From contig JAWQUS010000009.1 of assembly GCA_036365455.1 (NCBI GenBank), positions 7,031,001 through 7,095,000 of the forward strand: 64,000 bases of DNA, given 5' to 3'. Under the pieces are notes generated by a model. That model was not told the DNA's origin. It did no database searches and worked only from the letters and a program-made list of their open reading frames with translations. A program made the translations under genes and the position numbers. Positions 33,073 to 44,880 of the stretch are shown here, in pieces (the stretch's first letter is position 1; each line of letters begins with the position of its first letter). Source of the stretch: Macrosoma leucophasiata. Taxonomy: Eukaryota; Arthropoda; Insecta; Lepidoptera; Hedylidae.

Positions 33073-34007
33073 TGCTCTCTAAAAATTAAAATATTATCAA
33101 GTGAAACATTATTGTGTTCACAAAAATATACTTCCACAATCCCCATGGGAACGTACATTTTCACACTTGCCTTGACGCGTACCTACTAACTCACAACTCA
33201 TACATATTACAGTAGTATGGGTACACTAAAAGAAAGGTCAAACTATGTAAAAACAATTAAATAAAACTTTCATCACCACTGTATAAGGTACCCACGTGTA
33301 CAACCTATCCACCATAGAACCTTCCTCTAGACACCTAATGTATGGAGTTCTTCACAGAAAGCTTAACTTATATATTTACTTACTTCATGGATTCTGTAGT
33401 TACTCAGGATATCCCGATCGATACACATCAAACACAGCGAGGACGTGGCCGTGGGGCCGTTCATGGTGATGATGTGCCAAGGTTAAGCGTATCACTTTGT
33501 AAGCTTTTGTATTGACACCAATTACCTGGTTGCGTGTAGTTGATTGACATTCCCATCAATATGTTACATTTGTATTTTAAATGACCACGGAGGCGTCGAG
33601 ATGTACGTGACGTTCCTACCGCCCACTATTGGAGGACCATTCACACAAGACCTACCTCTACTAAGATCTTCAACCAACATGCCATGCGTGCCGATGATAG
33701 CATATCCGTAACGTGCTGGTGTCTACGTCTTTAAACTTTGCCATTGGTAGTCAGTCTATCAGCTGTACGGTATTTCGACAACGCAACGTAACTAGTCATA
33801 CGTCTGTGCCGGTAATTGCGGAATCTCTCATTAGAACATTCATATATCTAATCGTTGCACAGAATCCGTGAACTCTACCATAGCTCTACCATCAAAATAT
33901 TATGTTAGCTACGCTAGAGATGTCGTATTCAAATAGGTACCTACGTATAGATCGAAAAAATAAAAAAAAAGAAATCATAATCGCAGTCAATGAGGTCAAT
34001 ATAATCT
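33073..34007. other. No gene supported
   Basis: 33387-33510 begins an ATG-led frame rich in Gly-Arg (RGRGRGA), but it closes soon and has no recognised domain. The remainder is unassigned. Confidence 0.4.
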
Positions 34008-36282
34008 ATATCTATACTTATAATAAATCTGTAGAAGTGTAAATTCTGTACATTGAAAATATTGAAAAAATAAATACCAAGGTATGTTATTAAATCAATA
34101 CCGAACACAAATATGTGATTAGAAATTTTTTTGTCTATCTGTCTGTCTGTCTGTTTGTTCAAGCATCACATAAAAACTACCCTTCCGATTACAATTAAAC
34201 TTGGTATGATTATATTTTAGCCTTTGGCGCACAATACTGGGTACGTTTTATCCCGGAAAAATGTCTGTTTGTCTGTGTGTTTGTGCACGCTAATATCAGA
34301 AACGGCTTATTCGATTTGCGATTTTCACTAATATATTGTGGTAAGTTTCACTTAACATTTAGTGTTTGTTTCATGTGAATCGGTTCAGAAATAAAAAAGT
34401 TATGTCAATTTAAAGAATCGTATCGAATATTTTTAAGCTATTCTGTATGTTAGTTCTATCTTTTAAGGGGTTTCGTACCTAAAAGGTAAAAACGGGTCCT
34501 ACGGATTACTAATCCTCCGCTGTTCGTCTGTCCGTCTGTCTGTCACTAGGCTGTATCTCATAAATAGTGATAGCTAGAAAGTTAAAATTTTCACAAATTA
34601 TGCATTTCTGTTACCGCTATAATGTAGACGCTTAAAATTTTCACAGAATTTTTAGGTCTTATGTTGTATTGTAGCTTCCATAATTAATCTATGTATATAG
34701 ATACAAATAAATAAAATTGGAGTGTCTGTTTTTAATATTAAAATAAACGCTTTTTACTAAACGCATATGTGTGTATACACGGTACATATACCAAAACAAC
34801 ATTTTTTACAATTTTTGTCTGTCTGTCAGTCTGTCTGTTTGGCGGGGCTAATCTTGGGAACGGCTTGACCGATTTTGACGGGACTTTCACTGGCAGATAG
34901 CTGATATGATAAGGAGTAACTTAGGCTACTTTTATCTCTATACATCCATTCACACATACATACCTACATACAAATAAGTAGAATTGGAGTGTATCCGACT
35001 TTGACGGGACTTCCATGGGTAGGTAGCTGATGTAACAAGGAGTAACTTAGGCTTCTTTTATCTCCATTCATCTATTCACACATACATACCTACATACAAA
35101 TAAGTAGAATTGGAGTGTATCCGACTTTGACGGGACTTCCATGGGTAGGTAGCTGATGTAATAAGGAGTAACTTAGGCTACTTTTATCTCCATACATCCA
35201 TACATACATACATACCTACATACAAATAAGAAGAATTGGAGTATCTTCGGCTTTGACGGGACTTTCACTGGCAGAAAGCTGATGTGATAAGAAGTAACTT
35301 AGGCTTCTTTTATCTCCATACAACCATACATACATACATACCTACATACAAATAAACAGAATTTGAGTGTCTCCGATTTTGACGGGACTTTCACTGGCAG
35401 ATAGCTGATGTAATAAGGAGTAACTTGGGCTACTTATATCTCCATACATCCATTCACACATACATACCTACATACAAATAAGTAGAATTGGAGTGTATCC
35501 GACTTTGACGGGACTTCCATGGGTAGGGAGCTGATGTAACAAGGAGTAACTTATGCTACTTTTATCTCCATACATCCATTCACACATACATAACTACATA
35601 CAAATAAGTAGAATTGGAGTGTATCCGACTTTGACGGGACTTCCATGGGTAGGTAGCTGATGTAACAAGGAGTAACTTAGGCTTCTTTTATCTCCATACA
35701 TCTATTCACACATACATAACTACATACAAATACATAGAATTTGAGTGTATCCGATTTTGACGGAACTTTCACTGGCAGATAGCTGATGTAATAAGGAGTA
35801 ACTTGGGCTACTTATATCTCCATACATCCATTCACACATACATACCTACATACAAATAAGTAGAATTGGAGTGTATCCGACTTTGACGGGACTTCCATGG
35901 GTAGGGAGCTGATGTAACAAGGAGTAACTTATGCTACTTTTATCTCCATACATCCATTCACACATACATAACTACATACAAATAAGTAGAATTGGAGTGT
36001 ATCCGACTTTGACGGGACTTCCATGGGTAGGTAGCTGATGTAACAAGGAGTAACTTAGGCTTCTTTTATCTCCATACATCTATTCACACATACATAACTA
36101 CATACAAATACATAGAATTTGAGTGTATCCGATTTTGACGGAACTTTCACTGGCAGATAGCTGATGTAATAAGGAGTAACTTACGCTACTCTTATACTAG
36201 CTGCGCCTACGACTTCGTCCGGGTAGATACTGAACAATCATATTTTTTCTCACGTAGACGAAGTCGCGGGCACAGCTAGTTC
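34008..36282 (+). repeat. Composite dispersed repeat D-C-E, with expanded tandem array
   Basis: Collinear with 23462-24815, from TATACTTATAATAAATCTGT through C to E and the same terminal hairpin (36195-36282). The C part is shortened. The E part carries ten 126-bp units instead of two. Confidence 0.82.
34981..36240 (+). repeat. Tandem array, 126-bp unit x10
   Basis: Unit starts (GAATTGGAGTGT / GAATTTGAGTGT) fall at 34981, 35107, 35233, 35359, 35485, 35611, 35737, 35863, 35989 and 36115, all exactly 126 bp apart. Each unit holds GACGGGACTT, AGCTGATGTAA, AAGGAGTAACTTAGGCT and a (CATA)n run. 35485-35862 and 35863-36240 are nearly identical 378-bp blocks of three unit types. Confidence 0.92.
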
Positions 36283-36508
36283 AACAATATAATTCAGGTC
36301 AATTTAATTCAATAATATTAAATAAATACATTTTTTAATGCCACCAAGATTTTATATTTCTATTTTCTCCTGTCGATACGTACTACTTACTAATTTGACA
36401 GAAAGTAAGTAGTACATATCGTTTTTTTTTCTAATTGTAGAATGAACGCACCATTTTATTAATAGAAAAAAACGCATAGCTAGAGGTAGGTAGGTATTTT
36501 GAATTATG

Positions 36509-36673
36509 CTATGGTTCAGTTGCACCAAAATGTTTGTTAAAGTTATTGTTAATGTAAAACTTCCATCCTTCTCCAACATTGTTAAAGTTAGAAAAGGATG
36601 CGAAATGCTACAATAACCTTAACTTCTAATGTTATAATAAATTTAACATTATCTTGGTGCAACCCAGCCTTAG
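36509..36673. mobile_element. MITE, GGGTTGCACCA family
   Basis: Ends GGTTCAGTTGCACCAAAATG and CTTGGTGCAACCCAGCC; internal TTAAAGTTAGAAAAGGATG matches the copy at 191-335. Confidence 0.82.
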
Positions 36674-36852
36674 AGTTTATTATTAACAAATACAATAATA
36701 TATTTTAAATGAAATTCGGGAACTGGCTGAATACAAAAACTAAACACAAAAAAAAATTAGAAAAGAACATTCGAACTTCGATTTTTTTTTACTTTTCATT
36801 TGTTTTTTTTTTCAATATATTGCGCAGTTGGTGAAGTCTGTCGTGTTCGTGG

Positions 36853-36898
36853 GGTTTTGGCGGGAACCTTGAACTCTTTCAAGGTTCCCGCCAAAACC
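36853..36898. repeat. Perfect hairpin, 21-bp arms, 4-nt loop
   Basis: GGTTTTGGCGGGAACCTTGA(A) and its exact reverse complement are separated by CTCT. No flanking repeat was recognised. Confidence 0.9.
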
Positions 36899-37485
36899 GC
36901 GTGTGGTGGTCTTACACACTCATATTCTAAGTCGTAATCTCGACCATAACTCAACCTTACTCAATTTCAAAGGGAATTGGTATTTTTAACTGTAACTAAT
37001 AACGTCAACTCGATATTCTGCCTACGTTTGAGTTATGAAAGCAATTGTCAAACTCCAAGGTACGTCACGACCTTGAAGTTTCGAGGAGTACTCAATAAGT
37101 TTTTCGTGTCGGAACTGTCTGGAAATATAATTAAATACCATATTTTTCTATAAAATTTGATTTTTAAGACTTTGTGAATTATCTTTATGATAATCCGTAC
37201 ACATGAGTTACGGTCAAAATACAACTAAGAATATGGATTTCGAGTGTGAGTCATGCAATGTTTTAAGTTACATCTTAAAATGGGTATTAGTTTATTTCAA
37301 TTCCTTGGTGCATTTTTGAGTATAGTATAGTAAATAAAGTTGGTGGCATTTTGTTTGATATAGATTTATTACAGTGCCCGTGTATAGTTAAATAGAATAA
37401 CAGTGCGAAAACACAGCCTTTCAGGTTGCCTCCAAAACTTCATTGTAAATGTTCTGGTAAAGAAGCCATCGCATTACTCGAATTT

Positions 37486-37553
37486 CTGACTGTGACACTG
37501 ACTGACTTTGACTGACATATTAAATAATTGACTGACTGACTGATTCTGACTTT
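37486..37553 (+). repeat. TGAC-rich microsatellite
   Basis: Irregular runs of CTGAC/TGAC repeats. Confidence 0.6.
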
Positions 37554-37689
37554 TGAGCTGCTATTAAAGGAATACGAAATATCGTTTTACTGTATATTGG
37601 CAATATGCATAACAGCGATGTTAGTATATTAGAAAAACAACGTGTTGCACTCCGGGAGTGCCGGCAAAAATTAAATTTTAAGAAGCAGT

Positions 37690-37868
37690 GCCATCGCCAC
37701 CACCGCCACTACCACCACCACCACCATTACTACCATGCCAACCATCACGAATACCGTCACCATCACCATCATCAACACCTCTACCACCATCACTACCATC
37801 ACCATCACCGTCACCACCACCATCATCACCACCACCGTCACCACCACCATCTTCGTCACCACCAACTC
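37690..37868 (+). repeat. CAC/ACC-rich imperfect trinucleotide tract
   Basis: About 180 bp of CACCAC/CATCAC repeats, similar in kind to 21629-22055. It creates His- or Pro-rich frames, taken as artefacts. Confidence 0.85.
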
Positions 37869-37869
37869 C

Positions 37870-40800
37870 ACCTATGTGTTTTGAAAGTATGCTTTCAAGT
37901 ATTACAGCGTGTAATATTTTTTGTGATTTTTACGTACATCGATGCTATGTGCTTGTGCAATAAAACCATTGAAGGTGCGGCGCATTAACCTTACGTACCT
38001 TACGTAATATATATATAAGTACATACTCAGGACACTCCCCTTAGAAGCATGGTTTCAGTTTTTTGCATTCAAATTACCACACTTTGTCATAGTAACATGA
38101 CAGCTGACGTGAAAACGTCTTACATAAGTTTAAGTAAAATCAATTTAAAACTGAACGGGCTGTCTGTTCCCGGTGTCTTCTTTTTGTCGCGGCGACTACT
38201 AATTGCTTAGGCTGATGGAAGTCGACACACAGTAATAAGGTAAGCACCTACGGAAAGGTACGTATTCATTATTTGTTGCCCATTTCCATTTGAAAGATTA
38301 TGGTTAGGTCGCACTAAACATTTGTTTTCAAATGTAACAAATAACAGTAACGTTTATAAAAAATATATATACTCGTACCATTAGAAGACGAAGGCGAAAG
38401 TACACCCGTATTATCTACTTTATCCTATACCAAGTGGTAAAGTTCAGTGTTCAGCACTATTGTGTCCCGTTATTTGTCACAGAAACAGAAATACAACTTA
38501 CCCCTCTTTCACACAGGCGTCAACGAGTCGGCGGGTTAAGGTTTTTTTGGACCCTAATCAGTCGCGAGAATACTTACCGCATCAGCACACTAGTGTGAAC
38601 GACTCGTGCATATATAAGCTCATACTAAACGGGATCCCGCATGGAACCGAAACGGTATGTGGCTATGAGAGTGTTGTTTTTTGTGTTAAGGCTACAGGAT
38701 AGTGACATCCAAGTGAACCGCAAGCTTGTTTGCGACCTCTATACCAGCCTTTTATTCCAAATACTGCAGATTAATTAAATTGAAAAACGTTTTAATTTTA
38801 TTGTTGAAAAATCTAGTGTACCTAAACTTTAAGTGGAGCGCAGTTATCGTGACCGCGATGATGTCAGTGTGGCGAGGCGTGATACCAACAAGGGTAGCAC
38901 AAGGCAATAAATAGCAAGGGTTCTTACATAGAATAGAAAAATACAGAAATGACATCCCTAACATCACATCTCTACCCAATGTAACATGGTCTATGTTCCC
39001 CAAAAGGATAGGTAGAGAGATATCAATAGGTACGTAAATTTGCCTTCGACGTATCAGTTAGGTTTTGCCTTTTGGCATTAACAAACTTAGAGAGTATCGG
39101 TGGAATAATGATCTTGAAAATTTTCTAAATCTTAACACCGACGAGTTCGATGGTGAAGGCCCAGAAATTATGGCCTTACATTTCCACCTGACCGGGACCG
39201 TAATACAATGGTGGATTACGTAATCTACTTGCCCCTAAATGATAGTGTTCAGCACCATACTGTTCCTGTCAAGTGGCAATCTACGGTTCTGTAATATTTA
39301 TATAAATTTCTAAACCCAGTTTTGTAAATGTGAGCATGAATAAAAAACTTTTGTTTGGTACACTGATAGGTTTTATTATTGTTATTTAATCTATGTTTTT
39401 AAATTATAACTTACAGATTATTATTACATGTTTTTTACCAATATGATCCAGTACCAAACTGTCAAGAAAACAGGGTCGTGAATATGACATGGGTTCGAGT
39501 GGTGACGATTACTGCTCCCTTTTAAATTAATTTATAATTTACTTAATTACCTGTCCCCGGGCATTGTAATGCCGGTAACCCTAATCCTTTCTACAAATCC
39601 TTAAGATGGTACCTTAGTAGACAGCTTACGGAGGGATCCAGAGGTCAGTTAGAATCCTCATAATTTAAGCATGCCTAAAATCTACGGTATCTAACACCAT
39701 AATTGGGCAAGGAAAAATATTCCAATAATGAACCGTACCTAAAATGTAAGGTGAGAATTCCCCATGTTAAATCTACCCTATGCTAAATTATGAAACCTAA
39801 CCAAAAGGAATCAAAAATGTAAGAAAATATTTAAAGAAATAAAAATAATTTAGATAAATAAAAAATTGAATAAATAACTAACCCGCATCTGAAACAAAAT
39901 CACACTGGTTACAATCTGCATTATCTCTGTTTGGTTCATGAAGAATCTAGTACCAAACTCAACATGAATCAAACAGCCTCCCTATACAAAACTTGTGGAA
40001 GTGGAAATAATTACTTACGAGGACTTTTCGCTAATATCTCATAACAGAATAAAGCCTCTGCATCCCAACTCCTCCCGACATTAGGGAAACTGGCTGCAAC
40101 AAACAACCCAACATGAAATCATCACGCCATTTCTCAAATCGACATGTGAACGAGAAAATATCCAAAGATTCTTGCAGATCTTACTTCAATTGATGATAAA
40201 AAGCCTATTTAATAGGCATTTAGGCCATGATGGCAAAAATATTTAAGGCTTCCTGCCTTTTCATAATTTCGAGTGCGTCACCACTATCAAGTTGGACAGA
40301 GAAAAATCAAATGACCGATGACGTCTAATAACCTCTCAGACCTTCCCCTTTGCCGGCCCTGGATTCGCGTCTTTTTTATACTTTCAGCTACAATGCTAAT
40401 GAAATTCACCGAATAATATTTTAATTATGTTCTTGTCGTTATATCTAATATTTAATTTGGAATAATCGAAATTGTATTTTTAAGACAAATTATAAGTATT
40501 AGATAAATTATGAAATCAAACTATGCGTCGTATGGAATACGTGATACTATTGAAAATATTGACCTAGTACGGCGGTGATTAACTAGATGGCGTTGTGACC
40601 ATTTTTAAAACCAGAAAAAATACAACGTTACACCCTGTGCTGGCTTACCACGTTCATGACATAAAAAATACCTAGGTATATAATATCAGAACGTCTGCGC
40701 ATCATATTGTACAAATTTTACATTGGAGAATGAATTTGCGGATTTTCACTAGGTCTCGTTAACTAGAGTTCTGGTCATGGATCTCTGGTGGCTTTTTTGG

Positions 40801-41035
40801 TGGGTTCGGGTCAAGGTTTATTTTACCTTCCGTAAGGTGTTGGAGCTTACGGAGCCCTTAATCCACAATCCACTCAACAATATAACACTATTCTAACACA
40901 ACTACTAAGTCTCGGTTGATATACCAACTATAATGTCGTTTATTAGGCCATTATCTTAATTCGACATATGTACTAAAAAACCCTAACTTTACTTAAATAT
41001 TTTTTTTTTGTGTAATGGAAGTGACAAACAAGCAT
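37870..41035. other. Mostly unassigned
   Basis: 38490-38610 has CTTTCACACAGGCGTCAACG...CACTAGTGTGAACGACTCG, suggesting a decayed MITE; 39180-39300 is a decayed family A copy. Only the 40019-40093 exon candidate stands out. Confidence 0.4.
40019..40093 (-). CDS. Possible internal exon, product unrecognised
   Basis: 75 nt between TTTGTTGCAG and GTAAGT. Only one of three frames is open (phase 1 in, phase 1 out), and it reads SFPNVGRSWDAEALFCYEIL then AKSPR, which looks like real protein. No neighbouring exons were identified, and this stretch could belong to an unknown repeat. Confidence 0.3.
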
Positions 41036-41039
41036 TATT

Positions 41040-41338
41040 CTTTTTTTATGTAATGGAAGTGACAAGCAAGTTCACATAAGTGATGACTGCAGCCTATAGA
41101 CACTTACACAAAGACCAAGATCAAAATGCAGATGCGTTACCTGTCCTGAGGCCTAAGGTGTTATGCCTCAGCGCCGGAAATTACAGGGCCATACATTACC
41201 ACCTGACCGGAACACGACAGTGCTGAACACTACCATTTAGCGGCAAGTATATTAGGTAATGCGGTGGTATATTAGTATATTAGGTAGTGCGGTGCGGCCT
41301 ACGCCCGCGAGCTCCGTCACTGGAGCTCTACCTCCAAT
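41040..41338 (-). repeat. SINE-like repeat (family A)
   Basis: Full-length minus-strand copy. Its 5' end has a short local duplication (TATATTAGGTAATGCGGTGG repeated at 41249-41287). Confidence 0.85.
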
Positions 41339-41951
41339 AAAAAAAAACATAAATGCCATACACTACACTTATGGTACATTTAGTTATTTCCTGATATCTA
41401 TACTCATTTGTTTACATTTTTTAAAAGGTCATTAGATTAAAATGTTGTAGTATCGTAGGTCTTTAAAAGTCAATGTCAGGTCCATGTAACCTCGATTATT
41501 TATTCTTTGTCCGTGAAACCATGGGGACGGTGGTGGTGGGTGGTGGCAGTGGTGCCGCACTACCAACCCAGCCCTGACGTGCGTTTCCGCGGGAATACCT
41601 GAAAATAATATTGTGAAAACGTATTTCTAGCTGTGTTAAAGAAAGTTCTTTAAAACGGACTTAGTGTGTTGAAAGTAAATATAAGTTTTACAGAAAGAAA
41701 ATTGTTAAACTGTGCAAGCCCCACGTGAAATGGCAGTGACGTAATTGCGATAGTTACTGTTAATACGTCTGAACTTGCTGAAGTTGCACCAAAATATTTG
41801 TCAAAGTTTTTTTTTTTATTTTACTTCCTTCTTACCCTTAACAAATTTAATAAAGTTAAAGAAAGATGTAAAATGTAAAAGGGAGGGCAACCGTCAGGTT
41901 GTGTTTATTTTATCTCAGTAGTACAAAATTAAAGTTTTTTTTAATTATTTG

Positions 41952-42115
41952 ACGACCAGGTTATTCCAACGGCAACGATAAGTATATGGGTTCGATTCTC
42001 GTATCGGGACAAATATTTATATGGCTTACAGACCTATTTGTTTCTGTTTTATGTGTGTACAACAGCTCCCACGATATAGATTTATACTTAGTATGGGGCT
42101 GTAAGTGAAAGATGT
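41952..42115 (+). repeat. Diverged tRNA-derived SINE (family B)
   Basis: It begins GACGACCAGGTTATTCCAAC and continues through GGGTTCGATTCTCGTATCGG to CAGCTCCCACGATATAGATT; many changes. Confidence 0.7.
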
Positions 42116-43440
42116 ACTAATACATATTTTTTAATTTGAGTTGAATTTTAACACGGAACACGATATTTATGAATAGATATGCAAATGATACGTGGGTCAC
42201 GAATGATAAGCACACTCTAGATAGAGAGACATTCTGATAACTATTGTATCATCATGTTTCGTAATACAAAAAATACTTCAAAATTGTGTATGATAAAAAT
42301 GAAAATGAAATTAATGAAAATCAACATTCTAACGCGAATTCTGGTAGACACAATGTCATTATAATTTGTATCCCCTCGTACTCAAATTAATTGCATTTCT
42401 CAATTTGGATATGATTACAAAGTTGTTGCAGACGGAATGTGTAATTTGGTTAGGAATCAGATTATTATCATTGTTTAAATTGATATGTTACAGTTCATAT
42501 TATTATAATAGGTATGAGTTAGATTTAAATAATTTACTTCGTTAAATACTTTGTTAATAAGTATAACCTATTTATTTGTCACTTCTTTGTTTACTTTCAT
42601 CGAAGTATTTTTTATGAAAGAGATACCTATTGTGTTGAAGTTAAAAATAAAAAGAAAAAATGTTTAATCTAATGCGAATCGATAAATTATTGTAATTGTA
42701 AAATATAGCGTCAAATAGGCCTTATTGTAAGGATCTCAAAGATTTAAAAAAATATAATCTTTACATAATAGGTTTTGCGGAATTCAGTATTAGGTAGACA
42801 TGAGTAGTTTTGAAGTTTCCATTTACCTCTTAATCACCAAAACTGAGAATAAACTGAGAAAAATAAATTCAAGGAAATAGATCTTACTCTATACATTACA
42901 TAAAAACCTACAAAAAGTTTGTAGGTATGTATGGTAATAAATTCAACCCTGTGAACGCAAGTCCTACTCGCACTTGGTCGCTTTTTATTTCAATACAGAC
43001 GAATTATTTTACTTCTGCTACCTAAAAGGAAATGTCATAAAACAATTAAGTCTCAAATAAGTAAATTCAGATATTAAAAAAGGTAAGGGACAAGTGGTTG
43101 TTAAGACTTTTGTCCTAATAAAACATGTAGAAACGTTTTCATCTTTGACATATATTATATTTTAACTAGCTGACCCTACGAATAACCCTACCCAGCAAAC
43201 TTCGTCACTCTCAAATGGATACAATATGTGTTATGCATATTTTCAAACTAATAATAACAATAAATCAAGGTCTTAGGCAAGTTCAAAAGTAGGTAGCTAA
43301 CGTTCAAATTGTGTAATAAGTTTATGCTCGTGATTTAAGAAACAATATTCAACGGGGTGACGTCGTTGTTGTTCGTACGTTGATGTGATATGTGTATTGT
43401 GCAATAATGTGTATTGAAGTGATGTGATTCAAGAATTAAA
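42116..43440. other. AT-rich, no gene seen
   Basis: Family C relic at 42946-42990 and a LINE-like 3' block near 43165-43210. 43310-43450 may be the leader of the exon candidate. Confidence 0.45.
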
Positions 43441-43450
43441 AGAATTCATC

Positions 43451-43511
43451 ATGTTCAGCGAAGGCGAGACCCCTCTTATGACGCCGGATGGATACTGCAG
43501 TATTTCACAAG
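43451..43511 (+). CDS. Possible first coding exon of an unrecognised gene
   Basis: ATG followed by 20 codons (MFSEGETPLMTPDGY..., ending SISQ) and a CAAG|GTATAA donor in phase 1. The codons look protein-like, and ETPLM resembles an acidic dileucine sorting signal, seen at the N-terminus of many transporters. Upstream 43310-43450 could be leader. A family G repeat starts about 12 nt after the donor. No following exon was found. Confidence 0.35.
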
Positions 43512-43784
43512 GTATAAATAATACTAATAATAATGGCAACCCTTGACACGTCCCACTGCTGGGCACAGATCAGCCTCTACCATCAGCACCCGTTCACAAG
43601 TATGACGTATGTGGCAACCATTGCTCTCCTCGACCATTTTAGAGGGAAGTGATCAACCCGCCACACGACGAGTTAAAGGATGGGAAGAGTTTTATCTAAA
43701 ATAATGTCAAATACTGACTACTAAGAGTACTATGTACAATGTCACGGAGTATCCTGGCAACGATAGCTATAATCCCAAATCGTC

Positions 43785-44470
43785 AGATTTTATACAAACA
43801 CCCGACAAAGGCGCCGTCGCGTTCCGCGCCGCACCCACCCCCGCACCCACCCCCAGCTCCGACCCTAGTACGACCCGCGAGGTCGTTTCCGGTTATTCCG
43901 GATGACTAGAGCAAAAGTTGCACCGCCCTTAATTGCATATGTCTTATGTGTATGTCCACAACGTCCTAAGCCGAGGTTCAGACCCACAAGTTTAAAAGTT
44001 AGCGCAACTGCCCTTTGTTTTTTTTATACCCTGGGAAAATGCGTTTCGCATACACACCCCTGGGTGTTCCGACTCGGCCGCCATCAGTGGCGGGGGGGGG
44101 GGGGTCACGGGAACGCTATCGCACACATTCGCGACCCCGCGACCGATGGCTGCTCGTTACCGAGCCCTCCTCGGAGCCTTTCGGCTCCGCTAGGCGGCTG
44201 GGGATAGGTTGCAGGGCCAACGACATACCCGTACACCTCTTCCCCAGCCGCCACTCCACCATGTCCCCATCTTACAGCGGGACCACCGCTAGGCGGCTGG
44301 GGATAGGGTACAGGGCCAAGGACCTACTCGTACACCTCTTCCGTGCGCCGCTCCCTCGCTGGGCTCCTCTTAGCTTCGCCGGTGTGGCTCAATCCACCGA
44401 ATACTAAGCCCCCCCGCCACGACAAGGCGGAAACCCTCGTAGGGGTAGCGCAACTGCCTACGCTAACTTT
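43785..44470. other. GC-rich island with G-run and internal duplication
   Basis: Sharply higher GC than the rest of the window. It contains (CCGCACCCACCC) repeats, a run of 13 G at about 44091-44103, and a ~55-bp block (GCTAGGCGGCTGGGGATAGG...CGTACACCTCTTCC) at 44189 and again at 44287. ORFs here are long but look low-complexity. Not identified. Confidence 0.6.
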
Positions 44471-44730
44471 CATTTATGCTAAGAGTGCCCTCTGTGGACG
44501 CCGATTGACCGGTGAAATAGACTAGTGCCGTCTCGAGACGTGCCGCCTACAGTCCATACAAAAAAAACAGATGCTATGATTCATAAACGTCACTTTCTTA
44601 AATTTAATGATAGAGAGATTTTGAACATTTATTGGGATTCTACTCGTATTAAAGAATCGTATACATTGACCAATAAAAGAATTAGGTACCCTTATATCGG
44701 TATATTGATACCTCCTGTCCAATCTGCCCT

Positions 44731-44880
44731 GCCCATTTCCATATTCATAATTCCCAATCTGCCCATATCCATATTCATAATTCCCCAATCTTCCCATGTC
44801 CATATTCATAATTCCCCAATCTGCCCACGTCTATATTCATAATTCTCCAATCTGCCCATTTCCATATTCATAATTCATCA
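44731..44880 (+). repeat. Minisatellite, ~31-bp unit x5
   Basis: Units of GCCCAT(N)TCCATATTCATAAT followed by TCCCCAATCT, with small length changes. Confidence 0.82.

Larger units (their letters stand above)
36680..37685. other. No gene seen
   Basis: Only the 21-bp hairpin (36853) and TGAC microsatellite (37486), listed separately. Confidence 0.5.

Noticed and set aside
34981..36240. CRISPR-like array
   Set aside because: Units are directly abutting 126-bp repeats without unique spacers, in a eukaryotic genome.
37605..37988. His-rich ORF over the CAC tract
   Set aside because: Open in more than one frame because of the simple repeat; no splice or domain support.
41432..41598. Possible last exon on the minus strand (ATTTTCAG acceptor, 55 codons, stop)
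   Set aside because: The peptide is dominated by His/Pro from a CCA-rich stretch and nothing links it to another exon.
43902..44525. Overlapping ORFs in the GC-rich island
   Set aside because: High GC removes stops; no family pattern and the DNA looks repetitive.
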